DNA of 64,000 bases. It comes from Sphingorhabdus lacus. Lineage in GTDB: Bacteria; Pseudomonadota; Alphaproteobacteria; Sphingomonadales; Sphingomonadaceae. The position numbers and the translations under genes were made by a program. Location: contig NZ_CP035733.1 of the NCBI RefSeq assembly GCF_009768975.1, positions 1,426,001-1,490,000 of the forward strand, written 5' to 3'. Below are positions 11,473 to 20,189 of this stretch, one piece after another. The notes beneath the pieces were generated by a model. The model had not been told where the DNA came from, did no database searches, and worked only from the letters and a program-made list of their open reading frames with translations. How positions within the stretch are numbered: the first letter of the stretch is position 1; the number at the start of each line of letters is the position of its first letter.

Positions 11473-12425
11473 GCTGCCAATCCTCCTTCGGCCCATGCGG
11501 GCGCTGCTGTGCGGGTTGCCGTTCTTAACGTGGCTGAACGTGCCCGCGGGTTTCTGGTGAGTTCCGCCTCGGATGGACGGATGGCCTTGTCGGCTTTTTC
11601 AAAAGTGGATGCAGGGCCAGCATTTGCGACCACCGGGATATGCCTGGACCCTGCACCCTCCGCGCCGCTACGGCGGCGCAGAAACTGTTTTACTATGCGG
11701 TCTTCAAGGCTGTGGAACGTCACTACAGCCAAACGACCGCCAGGCTTAAGCATGCGTTCCGCCGCCTCCAGCCCATCGGTAAGTTCATCAAGTTCGCGGT
11801 TGATATGGATACGGATCGCCTGGAACGCCCGGGTTGCCGGGTCTTTCGGGGCACCGGGCTTATGGCCCACGGCTTTGCGCACAATCGCCGCCAATTGCGC
11901 CGTTGTGGTCAGGGGACGTGCGGCAACAATCGCGCGCGCAATCCGGCGCGAGCGATGTTCTTCACCATAACGATAGATCACATCGGCAATCTCGGCTTCG
12001 TCCGCCTCATTGACAAAATCGGCTGCCGACATGCCATCTTGCGCCATACGCATGTCCAGCGGACCGTCCTTTTGGAAGGAAAAGCCGCGCTCGGCGCGGT
12101 CGAGCTGCATCGATGACACGCCGATGTCGAGCACAACGCCATCAACTTCGTTTACACCATCTGCCAGCAACACGGTGTCGAGATCAGAAAAGCAGGCCGA
12201 GTAAAGGCGCAAAGCACCTTCACTGCGGCCTGCAAGGTCTGCACCTTCTGATAGGGCATCGGGATCGCGATCGAACGCGTAAACGCGTGCACCGCCAGCC
12301 AGTATCGCTTGGCTGTATCCTCCTGCCCCAAAGGTGCCATCCACAATCTCTGATCCAGGGGTGATGGCCAGAGCGTGAATTACTTCATCCAACAAAACGG
12401 GAATATGGGGAGCCAGCGCGATCAT
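11469..12425 (-). CDS. rsmH: 16S rRNA (cytosine-1402-N4)-methyltransferase
   Basis: 318 residues from the ATG at 12425, which overlaps the mraZ TGA as ATGA; an alternative start 10 codons upstream has no such support. RsmH methylates C1402 in the ribosomal P site. Visible family features are HIPVLLDEV at the N-terminus, the SAM loop [10 protein letters not shown] near residue 31, and the C-terminal [12 protein letters not shown] block. Formerly called mraW. Confidence 0.96.
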   Translation of the reverse strand: MIALAPHIPVLLDEVIHALAITPGSEIVDGTFGAGGYSQAILAGGARVYAFDRDPDALSEGADLAGRSEGALRLYSACFSDLDTVLLADGVNEVDGVVLDIGVSSMQLDRAERGFSFQKDGPLDMRMAQDGMSAADFVNEADEAEIADVIYRYGEEHRSRRIARAIVAARPLTTTAQLAAIVRKAVGHKPGAPKDPATRAFQAIRIHINRELDELTDGLEAAERMLKPGGRLAVVTFHSLEDRIVKQFLRRRSGAEGAGSRHIPVVANAGPASTFEKADKAIRPSEAELTRNPRARSATLRTATRTAAPAWAEGGLAA

Positions 12426-12913
12426 TTGTCGCGCTTTCCGGCTTGGGCGAGCCAATAGTGCAGTTCATCCTTTACGGCGTCGAAACCTGCGGGCGCGTCG
12501 GACAGGAATACATCCGGGTTCCACAGCATGAAGTGGGTGGTGGCGCCGAAGAAGAATGCCCGATCTTCAATCTTCCCGAAATGCCGCAGCATGGGCGACA
12601 AAACAAACCGTCCGCTGGCTTCGAAATTTGTTTCAAAAATGGAGGATGCTGTGACGCCTGCAAGCTCACGGTCGAATTCAACGCCCCGGCTTACCGCACT
12701 CTGCCATTGCGCCTCAACATCGGCACGCATTTTCAGACGCTCCGCTCCGCCAAAACCAATCAGGCAGGGCAATTTTGCATGTCGTGAAATGCATACGGTG
12801 TTGGCACCACTTGATGCCTGAACGCTGTCGCGGAGTTCAGCGGGAATCGTCGCGCGGCCCTTGGCGTCTACTGAAGACACCCCCGAACCTGCATAGACGA
12901 CCAATGCTGACAC
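12422..12913 (-). CDS. mraZ: Division/cell-wall cluster transcriptional regulator MraZ
   Basis: 163 residues from a GTG at 12913; the frame stays open to 12976, but family members begin just before the first AbrB-like half. MraZ is a ring-forming DNA-binding protein that represses the dcw promoter. Two SpoVT/AbrB-type repeats are visible: one with [14 protein letters not shown], the second with [20 protein letters not shown] ribosome site lies just upstream of the GTG. First gene of the operon. Confidence 0.92.
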   Translation of the reverse strand: MSALVVYAGSGVSSVDAKGRATIPAELRDSVQASSGANTVCISRHAKLPCLIGFGGAERLKMRADVEAQWQSAVSRGVEFDRELAGVTASSIFETNFEASGRFVLSPMLRHFGKIEDRAFFFGATTHFMLWNPDVFLSDAPAGFDAVKDELHYWLAQAGKRDK

Positions 12914-13227
12914 TGTTCTAACCCACCCTCCGAAGCAGGGCGCAGATTGCCGACCATGGCGACAGAACATCGCCATGCGGACGCCGTAACGACCGAAAGA
13001 ATCAGGAATCCACCCCTTGGATGACTGGGCATAACAAGGGATTTTATGGATGAAAAGAGGGAATTTATGGGAATTTTGTCGCTATTGTCAGTAAATACCT
13101 GATTTTAAACCATATATTTTGAACAGCCTGCCTAAAAAACTTTTGCAATTCCTCCTGAATTCTACCTTTTTTGGGGGCAATTCCGCCCATTTTCCATGGA
13201 ATCCCGGCAATGTCAGAAAAACACCCA
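12914..13227. other. Intergenic region between mraZ and the GldG-like gene
   Basis: About 310 bp with no credible gene. It holds the dcw promoter/MraZ repeat array (listed separately) and an AT-rich stretch around 13080-13170. No terminator with a clear T-run was seen for the GldG-like gene that ends at 13228. Confidence 0.6.
13027..13091 (-). promoter_or_regulatory. Candidate MraZ operator overlapping the dcw promoter
   Basis: On the plus strand G-runs (GGG, GGG, GG, GGG, GGG) begin at 13027, 13038, 13048, 13059 and 13069, a spacing of 11, 10, 11 and 10 bases. The two best copies share GGGAATTT. MraZ proteins are known to bind direct TGGGN-type repeats about 10 bp apart. In the transcribed direction a CTGACA -35 (13091-13086) and an ATAAAT -10 about 17 bp later fall over the array, which fits autorepression. 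The promoter is inferred. Confidence 0.55.
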
Positions 13228-14070
13228 TCATTGACCCACAAAATCCCCGGAAACGTCCTTGTTATTTCGGATCGCGAAAACAAGTTTTTCCACCCACTGC
13301 AGATTTGGGAATTCATCGGTGCCGGTCACCATCCGCACCCCCTGTCCTTCCCAATAAACAGTATCGAGAAGGTCGGCATCAGCCACGAGTAACGCGCGCC
13401 CGTTGCCAATTTTGCAGTCCGCCAAAATCCGGCGCTCCAAAATCCGGCAACTCCCTTTGTCCTCGCCCGCTCTTTCAATCCACTCTCCTGCCGTTTGCGT
13501 TCGCAAGGTCAGGCCGTTGACGTCCAAAAGGGTGATGGCTTCCTGGCCGGTGATGGGCAGCACAAGCTCCATTCCCCAATGGGAGAATAACGGCGACAAC
13601 ATTGTTGTGAACAGTGGCCGACGTTTGTCACCAATGGGATATAGACTTCCCCACTGCAGCGCCGGATCGGCAAAGACCAGAAGACGGCCGCCGGCCCGCA
13701 CCCAGCCGTCCAATTTCACAAGCTCGGCCGGAGACAGCGCTCGTGGCTGCGCCAGAATGAGCATGTCCATGGGCTGGCCATCCAGGACATCGAAAGTGTC
13801 AACCGGACGGACATCATATTGCTGTTGCAAGCGCGCATATGCGGGATGCGGTTGTGCGTCCTGGGAAAGATCCGCCTCGATTCCGCCTTCGCTCCATTGC
13901 AAGGGTAAGGTGGTCATTAAACCTATTGTCGGCTTAACGCCGACATCGTCGCTTTGGAAATAGCGCATGGCGGACAGAAAAAACACGACACCAAGGACCA
14001 GAAGCAAACCAACCAGCAAGCGCTTTTGCGCGCCGGAGCGAAACAATGAATTGAGCGTGCGCATCGGCAT
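13228..14070 (-). CDS. GldG-like (ABC-type auxiliary) membrane-anchored protein
   Basis: 280 residues. One N-terminal membrane segment lies near residues 18-35, followed by a large soluble domain. The domain contains the pattern of the GldG/uncharacterised ABC auxiliary family: MDMLILAQPRALSPAEL, then WVRAGGRLLVFADPAL with the start of a beta-strand/loop. Such proteins usually pair with an ABC permease, but none is adjacent; the neighbour is a small membrane protein 2 bp upstream. Function unknown; it is probably part of a two-gene unit with that neighbour. Confidence 0.65.
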   Translation of the reverse strand: MPMRTLNSLFRSGAQKRLLVGLLLVLGVVFFLSAMRYFQSDDVGVKPTIGLMTTLPLQWSEGGIEADLSQDAQPHPAYARLQQQYDVRPVDTFDVLDGQPMDMLILAQPRALSPAELVKLDGWVRAGGRLLVFADPALQWGSLYPIGDKRRPLFTTMLSPLFSHWGMELVLPITGQEAITLLDVNGLTLRTQTAGEWIERAGEDKGSCRILERRILADCKIGNGRALLVADADLLDTVYWEGQGVRMVTGTDEFPNLQWVEKLVFAIRNNKDVSGDFVGQ

Positions 14071-14072
14071 CC

Positions 14073-14384
14073 TTATTGGGTGCGGCCCGGTACCTGCCGT
14101 ATGGATTGCGCGGGTTCCTCCAGCGCTTTGTCTGCCGCATCATCCTTTGCAATGGGCGTCACGCCAAGTTCAGCCAATGGCTCATCGGGCGGTGCGATAC
14201 CTGAATCTACGATGGCGCCGCTATCCGGTGTGGAGGCAGCGTCTGGCCCCGACTTCACGCGGTCGAGCACCATCGTCGCGAGGCTGACGAACAAGAGCAC
14301 GACGACGAGACCAATAACGCCGACCTGTATTCGCTGCATAGCCGATTGGCGTGGTTCTACCATGTGACATCTTTCTCGCGACAA
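14073..14384 (-). CDS. Small single-pass membrane protein of unknown function
   Basis: 103 residues as the longest frame; an internal ATG (MVEPRQSAMQ) seven codons in has equal claim as start. One hydrophobic helix (IQVGVIGLVVVLLFVSLATMV) lies at about residues 19-39, followed by an acidic, Pro/Ala-rich tail likely on the periplasmic side. It ends 2 bp before the GldG-like gene, suggesting co-transcription. No family recognised. Confidence 0.6.
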   Translation of the reverse strand: MSRERCHMVEPRQSAMQRIQVGVIGLVVVLLFVSLATMVLDRVKSGPDAASTPDSGAIVDSGIAPPDEPLAELGVTPIAKDDAADKALEEPAQSIRQVPGRTQ

Positions 14385-14419
14385 TATTCAGACACGAACC
14401 TTATATGGAGACGATAGCG

Positions 14420-15412
14420 TCAATTTTCCAGTTGCCAAGGCATTGGAGGCAGGTTTTTGGACTGCATCCATTGCGGGTTGTAGATCGTCGAAAGATAGCG
14501 AAATCCGGTATCACACAGGATCGTCGCTATCCGCGCGCCTTTACCGAGCTGCTTTCCAAGCGCGATAGCGCCCGCAACATTGATACCGGACGACAGCCCC
14601 AAGCAAAGACCTTCTTCGGCCAATAAACGCCGGACCCAGACCAAACCTTCTTCATCGGAAATACGGAATTGGGTATCAATGGGCGCGCCGTCCAGATTGG
14701 CCGTGATACGTCCTTGGCCAATTCCTTCTGCGACCGAGCTACCTTCGGAATGCAGTTCGCCACATGCAAAGTAATTATAAAGCGCAGCCCCATGGGGATC
14801 TGTCAGAGCAATCGTTACATTTTCATTCTTGGCCTTCAGCCCCAATCCAACGCCCGCGATCGTGCCACCGGTACCGGCAGCGCAGGTAAAGCCATCAACG
14901 CGCCCCTCCATCTGGGTCCAGATTTCCTCGGCAGTCGTCTCGATATGCGCTTTCCGGTTGGCGATATTATCGAACTGGTTTGCCCATACCGCATTTGGGG
15001 TTTCTTCTGCCAAGCGGCGCGATGTGTGCACGAAGTGTCCCGGATTTGAATAAGGCGCGGCGGGAACGAGAACCAATTGCGCGCCTAGGGCGCGTAACGT
15101 GTCCTTTTTCTCCTGCGACTGGGTCTCAGGCATAACAATAATCGTCTTATAGCCCAGCGCATTCGCTACCAAGGCAAGGCCAATGCCTGTATTTCCAGCG
15201 GTACCCTCTACAATTGTGCCACCCGGTTTCAGCAATCCCTGACGTTCGGCATCCCGGACAATGAACAATGCGGCGCGATCTTTGACCGATGCACCGGGGT
15301 TGGCAAACTCACATTTGCCGAAAATATCGCATCCCGCTTCTTCACTAGGTCCGCGCAAGCGAACCAGCGGGGTATTTCCGATAAGATCAAGTGTGTTTGG
15401 CAATGTCGTCAT
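14420..15412 (-). CDS. Cysteine synthase A-like PLP enzyme
   Basis: 330 residues from the ATG at 15412 (MTTLPNTLDLIGNTPLV). The frame is open to 15520 but the extra N-terminus is not family-like, and neither start has a strong ribosome site. The fold-type II PLP features are clear: SVKDRAAL with the Schiff-base Lys, GTAGNTGIGLA for substrate binding, and GTGGTIAGVG for phosphate binding. The reaction is O-acetylserine (or a related substrate) plus sulfide to cysteine. The ending is closer to the CysK/CysM-like branch common in sphingomonads than to cystathionine beta-synthase; no CBS domain is present. Confidence 0.85.
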   Translation of the reverse strand: MTTLPNTLDLIGNTPLVRLRGPSEEAGCDIFGKCEFANPGASVKDRAALFIVRDAERQGLLKPGGTIVEGTAGNTGIGLALVANALGYKTIIVMPETQSQEKKDTLRALGAQLVLVPAAPYSNPGHFVHTSRRLAEETPNAVWANQFDNIANRKAHIETTAEEIWTQMEGRVDGFTCAAGTGGTIAGVGLGLKAKNENVTIALTDPHGAALYNYFACGELHSEGSSVAEGIGQGRITANLDGAPIDTQFRISDEEGLVWVRRLLAEEGLCLGLSSGINVAGAIALGKQLGKGARIATILCDTGFRYLSTIYNPQWMQSKNLPPMPWQLEN

Positions 15413-15552
15413 GCCGTCGGGTGCTAAAGACGTTCCGTCACATCCGCAAGCCGCAGTGTGCAAGCGGTTGGTCTGGGAAGCATGAGTCATCGCGCATAAA
15501 TTGCAAATCGTCGGCGGCAACCGCCACTTCGTCGAAAGCGCGATTTAGGTAT

Positions 15553-15567
15553 TGTTATATTATAACA
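15553..15567 (+). promoter_or_regulatory. Zur-type zinc-repressor palindrome
   Basis: A perfect odd-length palindrome, TGTTATATTATAACA, lies about 50 bp upstream of the TonB receptor gene and also in front of the divergent cysteine synthase. The GTTATA/TATAAC arms match the Zur boxes described for alphaproteobacteria. The downstream gene being ZnuD-like supports the assignment. Confidence 0.65.
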
Positions 15568-15615
15568 TATTGTCTATCTTTACACGTCTCCCTTCAAAAA
15601 ATGGTAATTATTTCA

Positions 15616-17709
15616 ATGCTTCTAACACGTACGACGCTCTATTCCGCGAGCCTTTGCGCTCTTTCTCTTGCGCTAATGGCACCTGCACATGCGCAGCAAG
15701 GCTCTGCAACGACCAGCGATGACGATTTTCATACGGAAAAAGAAATTGTTGTAACGGCGCCTTATGTCGAGCGTTTGGATATCCTCTCCGGTACGTCCGC
15801 ACTGTCGGGCGAGGACCTTGCCGCAGAAACGCAGGGTCAGATTGGCGACATGCTCACCAATATTCCCGGCGTATCCGCAACAAGCTTTTCTCCCGGGGCG
15901 TCACGGCCGGTCTTGCGCGGATTTCAAGGAAATCGCGTCGCGGTATTGACGGATGGTATCGGAAATATCGACGCGTCGAATACCTCAGCCGACCACGCGG
16001 TTACCATTGATGCACTGACAACAGAACGTATCGAAGTGCTGCGCGGCCCCGCGGTTTTGCTTTTTGGCGGACAAGCTGTCGGCGGCGCGGTCAATGTCAT
16101 TGATAAGCGCATTCCCCGCGCAGTGCCATCCGAGCCAATTCATATCGACGCGCTTTTGGGTTACTCGACTGTATCCAAGGAATATTCGGGTGGTGCATCC
16201 GTTGACGTACCCCTGTCTGATCGTTTTGTAGCGCATGTTGACGGCAGCTATCGCAAATCGAAAGATTTACGCATCGGCGGCTTTCTTTTGTCCCCCGAAT
16301 TACGCGCCGAAGCATTGGATGTTGCCGCAGATGAAACCGCACTAGGCAATGTCGCCGAAGCGGCAAATGCCCGTGATTGGGCTGAGTTCCGCGGACGTCT
16401 TCCCAATAGCGGCGTGGAAACCTGGACGTTCGGTGCCGGGGGAGCCTTCATTGATGACGGCGGCAGTCTCGGCGTGTCCTTTAATATTTACGACACGGTA
16501 TATGGCATACCGGAGCGTCCCGAATTCACCGAACCGGTAGGCGGCGAAGTCAGCATTGACCTGCGCCAATATCGGTTTGACCTCCGCGGTGAGGTAGAGT
16601 TGGGAGAAGGCTTTCTGGATAAAGCCCGGATCCGTGCCGGCTACGCTGATTATACCCATAAGGAACTTGAAGGTCCCGATGTCGGCACAACTTTCTTCAG
16701 CAAGGCAATCGAAGCCCGGTTTGAGCTGACCCAAAATGAGCAGGGTGGATGGCGCGGGGCAAGCGGCCTGCAATTCCAGACCCGCGATTTTGAAGCTATC
16801 GGCGACGAAGCATTTTTGCCGCCGACGCGTACGAACCAGCTTGGGTTGTTCACATTGCAGGAATTTTCGATCGGCAATCTGGATACGGAAGTTGCACTTC
16901 GTTTTGACCACGCCAATCTGGAAGCCCAGCCTCTCGGTATAACGAGGAAATTCAATAATCTGTCTGCCGCTTTTGGCATCGGATATAATATTGGCGACTT
17001 GAAAATTGGGGCGAACATTTCACGCACTGGCCGCGCCCCTTCGGTGGAGGAGCTGTTCTCTGACGGTCCCCATGTTGCTACGCAATCATTCGAGGTCGGT
17101 GATCCGACCTTGCGGAGCGAACGCAGCTGGAATGGGGAGCTTTATGCCCGCTACGACAGCACCCGTTTTGATTTTACCACGACGGTCTACACCAATCGTT
17201 TTAGCAATTTTATCTATGAAAACGACACCGGCAATATCGTCGATGACCTGCCCGAATTTGTCTATCTGCAACGGAAGGCAAATGTGTGGGGCGTAGAGGC
17301 AGAAGCAAGTGCTCAGCTGGGTCACGCCGCAGGCTTTGATGTCGTTGTTGATGGCGTTGCCGACTATACCCGTGCGACAATCAAAGGCGATGGCCCTGCC
17401 CCGCGCATTCCGCCGCTGCGTCTTCAAGGCGGGCTCGAGTTGCAAAGTGGCGCACTGGATTTGCGTGGCGAGGTCGAATGGACCGACAGCCAGACGCGAA
17501 CGGCAAGCTTCGAAAATCCGACCGACGGATTTATGATGGTCAACGCCTCCGTCACATGGCGGCCTTTCGGGCGGGACAAGAACATCAGCTTGATCGCAGC
17601 CGCAAACAACATTTTTGATGTGGAAGCCCGACGTGCGGCATCCTTCACCAAGGATTTCGTCGCGCTTGCCGGTCGGGATTTCAAACTGACAGCGCGGTTC
17701 AGTTTCTGA
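15616..17709 (+). CDS. TonB-dependent receptor, ZnuD-like zinc uptake candidate
   Basis: 697 residues from the ATG at 15616; an ATG at 15601 would add MVIIS before the same signal peptide (LCALSLALMAPAHAQQ). The plug domain has LSGTSALSGEDL, RPVLRGFQGNRVAVLTDG and RIEVLRGPAVLLFGG, and the barrel ends in ...KLTARFSF with the terminal Phe typical of outer-membrane proteins. The segment ELFSDGPHVATQSFEVGD is a hallmark of the ZnuD zinc-receptor branch. A Zur-type palindrome precedes it. Transport across the outer membrane would be energised by TonB-ExbBD. Metal specificity is inferred. Confidence 0.85.
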   Translation: MLLTRTTLYSASLCALSLALMAPAHAQQGSATTSDDDFHTEKEIVVTAPYVERLDILSGTSALSGEDLAAETQGQIGDMLTNIPGVSATSFSPGASRPVLRGFQGNRVAVLTDGIGNIDASNTSADHAVTIDALTTERIEVLRGPAVLLFGGQAVGGAVNVIDKRIPRAVPSEPIHIDALLGYSTVSKEYSGGASVDVPLSDRFVAHVDGSYRKSKDLRIGGFLLSPELRAEALDVAADETALGNVAEAANARDWAEFRGRLPNSGVETWTFGAGGAFIDDGGSLGVSFNIYDTVYGIPERPEFTEPVGGEVSIDLRQYRFDLRGEVELGEGFLDKARIRAGYADYTHKELEGPDVGTTFFSKAIEARFELTQNEQGGWRGASGLQFQTRDFEAIGDEAFLPPTRTNQLGLFTLQEFSIGNLDTEVALRFDHANLEAQPLGITRKFNNLSAAFGIGYNIGDLKIGANISRTGRAPSVEELFSDGPHVATQSFEVGDPTLRSERSWNGELYARYDSTRFDFTTTVYTNRFSNFIYENDTGNIVDDLPEFVYLQRKANVWGVEAEASAQLGHAAGFDVVVDGVADYTRATIKGDGPAPRIPPLRLQGGLELQSGALDLRGEVEWTDSQTRTASFENPTDGFMMVNASVTWRPFGRDKNISLIAAANNIFDVEARRAASFTKDFVALAGRDFKLTARFSF

Positions 17710-17738
17710 CAAATCGACGTCGGTTGTAAGCTTTGGTT

Positions 17739-17776
17739 CAGTTTGACAGGTGCACAAAATGGCATCTGTCAAACTG
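17739..17776 (+). terminator. 15 bp hairpin between the TonB receptor and the first entericidin gene
   Basis: CAGTTTGACAGGTGC and GCATCTGTCAAACTG form a 15 bp stem (one G-T pair) with an 8-base loop, starting about 30 bp after the receptor stop. There is no T-run after it. The descending arm runs straight into the CTGGAGA ribosome site of the next gene, so it could equally be a 5' untranslated-region structure. Confidence 0.45.
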
Positions 17777-17786
17777 GAGACCATTT

Positions 17787-17909
17787 ATGCGTAAATTAGC
17801 GACGGCAATTTTGATTTCGGCCTCAATTCTACTTTCGGCCTGCAACACGGTGAAAGGCTTGGGCGAAGATATCGAGTCCGTTGGCGAAGCAGGCGACCGC
17901 GCGATCTAA
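17787..17909 (+). CDS. Entericidin-like small lipoprotein, copy 1
   Basis: 40 residues: MRKLATAILI... with a lipobox LLSAC (Cys19), followed by NTVKGLGEDIESVG, the entericidin A/B core. It is an inner- or outer-membrane-attached small lipoprotein; the family is linked to a bacteriolytic toxin/antidote pair in enterobacteria, but in alphaproteobacteria the role is unclear. A GGAGA ribosome site lies 8 bp upstream. A second, closely similar copy follows 93 bp downstream. Confidence 0.85.
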   Translation: MRKLATAILISASILLSACNTVKGLGEDIESVGEAGDRAI

Positions 17910-18002
17910 GGCGGGGACTGGGCCTGGCCGGAACATTAAACGCTGCCCCGTGTTGATAAGGCAGGTCCTGGTGACTTGTTCACATCAACATAGGAGGCTT
18001 AT

Positions 18003-18128
18003 ATGCGTAAATTGGCTACTGTAATTTTGCTCTCGGCTTCCCTTCTGGCCGCGGCTTGCAACACCGTAAAAGGCGCAGGCGAGGACATTGAGTCCGTCGG
18101 CAAAAAGGGCGAAGAGATTATCAACTAA
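18003..18128 (+). CDS. Entericidin-like small lipoprotein, copy 2
   Basis: 41 residues: MRKLATVILL... with lipobox LAAAC (Cys19), then NTVKGAGEDIESVGKKG. It is nearly identical to copy 1 through the signal peptide and core but ends basic (KKGEEIIN) where copy 1 is more acidic (EAGDRAI). An AGGAGG ribosome site lies just upstream. Its stop is 12 bp from the convergent tatC stop. Confidence 0.86.
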   Translation: MRKLATVILLSASLLAAACNTVKGAGEDIESVGKKGEEIIN

Positions 18129-18139
18129 AAAGCCGGATT

Positions 18140-18913
18140 TTATTCGGCGACGGTCTCGGATACTTCCGGGGCCGTTTTTGTTTTTCCCCGGTGGGTGAGC
18201 CATATGGCGATGATCGCCAGTTCGTACAAAATGCACAATGGTATCGCGAGCAGAAGCTGGGACACCACATCGGGCGGAGTCAGCACGGCGGCAATTGCGA
18301 ACGCGCCGACAATCGCATAGCGCCGCCCGCCTTTGAGCTGGGCGAGCGTGATAATCCCGGCCTTTTCCAAGAGCATCAACAGCACCGGCAACAGGAACGA
18401 AATGCCGAAACCGAAGATGAACTTCATCACAAAGTTCAGATAGTTATCGACGCCGGGCAAAGCCTGCTGCTCCACGCCGCCAACATTACCGCCAAAGCCA
18501 AGCAAATAGTTCAATGCAACGGGGATCGCCATATAATAGGCCATCGCCGCGCCGATGGTGAACAAAACGGGCGTTGCCAGCAGGAAAGGGAGGAAAGCCC
18601 GCTTTTCCTTTGCGTATAATCCAGGCGCTACAAAGCGCCAAAGCTGCGTCGCGAATACCGGAAACGAGAAGAAAGCGGCGGCAAAAAAGGCCACCTTGAT
18701 CTCGACGAAAAAGGCCTCGAATATTGCGGTGTAAATCAGCTTGTCTTGCCCCGACGCCAGCAAGGGTTGCACCAGAAATCCGAAGATCGGCCGGGCGAAA
18801 TATATGGATATGCCGAACGCGATGGCAAGCGCGAGAAAGCTCCACAAAAGACGGCTGCGCAATTCGATCAAATGATCGAGCAATGGCATTTTGCTGTCGT
18901 CAATCTCGCTCAT
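18140..18913 (-). CDS. tatC: Sec-independent protein translocase TatC
   Basis: 257 residues with six hydrophobic segments. TatC is the receptor for twin-arginine signal peptides in the inner membrane. Family features include the N-terminal MPLLDHLIELRSRL and the FVAPGLYAKEKR loop. Its ATG overlaps the tatB TGA. In this window at least one candidate Tat substrate occurs, the molybdenum hydroxylase large subunit at 39-41 kb. Confidence 0.96.
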   Translation of the reverse strand: MSEIDDSKMPLLDHLIELRSRLLWSFLALAIAFGISIYFARPIFGFLVQPLLASGQDKLIYTAIFEAFFVEIKVAFFAAAFFSFPVFATQLWRFVAPGLYAKEKRAFLPFLLATPVLFTIGAAMAYYMAIPVALNYLLGFGGNVGGVEQQALPGVDNYLNFVMKFIFGFGISFLLPVLLMLLEKAGIITLAQLKGGRRYAIVGAFAIAAVLTPPDVVSQLLLAIPLCILYELAIIAIWLTHRGKTKTAPEVSETVAE

Positions 18914-19245
18914 GGCTTTGTCGGCGCCTCGGCTGCCGGAGCAGCGCCCATCGGGAGTTCGGGTTGCGCAGGCGGATTATCCTCACCAATAACCTCTGCA
19001 CGCGGGTCTGCCGGATGTTCGCGCATGATGCGCTCATTCTCGGCCTTCCACTTCTTTTCCAGTTCCTCAAGTTCGGACTGGCGCACCATTTCATCAAAAC
19101 CGGACCGGAATTGCGCCGCTACGCCCCGCGCCTTACCAACCCATTTGCCAACGACGCGCAAAACCTTGGGCAGGTCCTTGGGTCCAATGACCAGGAGCGC
19201 GACGAGGACAACAAGCAGAAATTCGGACGAGGCGACGTCAAACAT
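18910..19245 (-). CDS. tatB: Sec-independent protein translocase TatB
   Basis: 111 residues: one N-terminal helix (FLLVVLVALLVIGPKDLPKV, with the conserved GP hinge), an amphipathic helix, and a charged coiled segment ending in a Pro/Ala-rich tail. TatB pairs with TatC in substrate recognition. It lies between tatA and tatC. Confidence 0.94.
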   Translation of the reverse strand: MFDVASSEFLLVVLVALLVIGPKDLPKVLRVVGKWVGKARGVAAQFRSGFDEMVRQSELEELEKKWKAENERIMREHPADPRAEVIGEDNPPAQPELPMGAAPAAEAPTKP

Positions 19246-19293
19246 TCAACACCCCCGGTAACGAGGGCATAAGGAACGTCGCGTACATCTGTC

Positions 19294-19515
19294 TTAGCCT
19301 TGAGTCTTGTCGGTCTGCTTTTCGGCATCGATGACGGTCGTTGCACCAATTTGCGGCGGAGCTTTCGGCGCTTCGTCGTCCTCGCTCATGCCTTTTTTAA
19401 AGCTCTTAATGCCCTTGGCCACATCGCCCATCATGTCGGAAAAGCGACCTTTGCCGAACAAAAGCAGCACCAAAATGCCGACAATCAGCCAATGCCAGAT
19501 GCTCAATCCACCCAT
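19294..19515 (-). CDS. tatA: Sec-independent protein translocase TatA
   Basis: 73 residues with [21 protein letters not shown], the FG hinge, and the amphipathic helix [16 protein letters not shown]. TatA oligomers form the translocation path. The gene is first of tatABC and 68 bp after scpB. Confidence 0.95.
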   Translation of the reverse strand: MGGLSIWHWLIVGILVLLLFGKGRFSDMMGDVAKGIKSFKKGMSEDDEAPKAPPQIGATTVIDAEKQTDKTQG

Positions 19516-19583
19516 TTCATACTCCTAACGGGGCTGTCCCCGGCAAAGGCAACATGTGTTGCCGTTCATTACCTATATAGCAT

Positions 19584-20189
19584 CTAGTCATTGTCTTCGC
19601 CAATTTCCAGTTCGCCGTCGCTTTCTTCGCCGAATTGCATATCGCCTAACGCCATATCGATCGGGTCAAGCAATCCCGCAGCCTTCAAATCGTCAATACC
19701 GGGCAAATCTTTTCGGGATGTTAATCCGAAATGCGTTAGAAAACCGGGCGTGGTGGCGTATATTAACGGCCTGCCCGGCACTTCGCGGCGGCCTGCGGGC
19801 CGAACCCAGCCCGCTTCCATCAGGACGTCCAACGTACCCTTGGAAATCTGGACGCCGCGAATTGCTTCAATCTCTGCGCGGCTGACGGGCTCGTGATAAG
19901 CGATGATCGCCAATGTTTCGACGGCCGCGCGGCTCAGCTTGCGGGTCTCCTCACGCTCACGGCGCAGCAAATGGGCAAGATCGGCAGCGGTCTGGAAATG
20001 CCAACTACTGCCTCGCCGGACCAGCTCAATCCCCCGGCCCTCATAATGCTCGGCCAACCGCGACAAGGCTGAGGACACGTCAACTTCGTCTCCGACATAG
20101 GCGCGGATCTGGTCCGTCGTCATGGGCTGCTCGGCCGCAAATAATGTCGCTTCGACCGCCCGAAGTTCGGGATCATGTTCGATCATCAT
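19584..20189 (-). CDS. scpB: Segregation and condensation protein B
   Basis: 201 residues. ScpB is the winged-helix (kite) partner that joins ScpA to the SMC ATPase for chromosome condensation. The family segment AAVETLAIIAYHEPVSRAEIE followed by IRGVQISKG is present, and the C-terminal tail is acidic. ATG overlaps the scpA stop as ATGA. Confidence 0.94.
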   Translation of the reverse strand: MMIEHDPELRAVEATLFAAEQPMTTDQIRAYVGDEVDVSSALSRLAEHYEGRGIELVRRGSSWHFQTAADLAHLLRREREETRKLSRAAVETLAIIAYHEPVSRAEIEAIRGVQISKGTLDVLMEAGWVRPAGRREVPGRPLIYATTPGFLTHFGLTSRKDLPGIDDLKAAGLLDPIDMALGDMQFGEESDGELEIGEDND

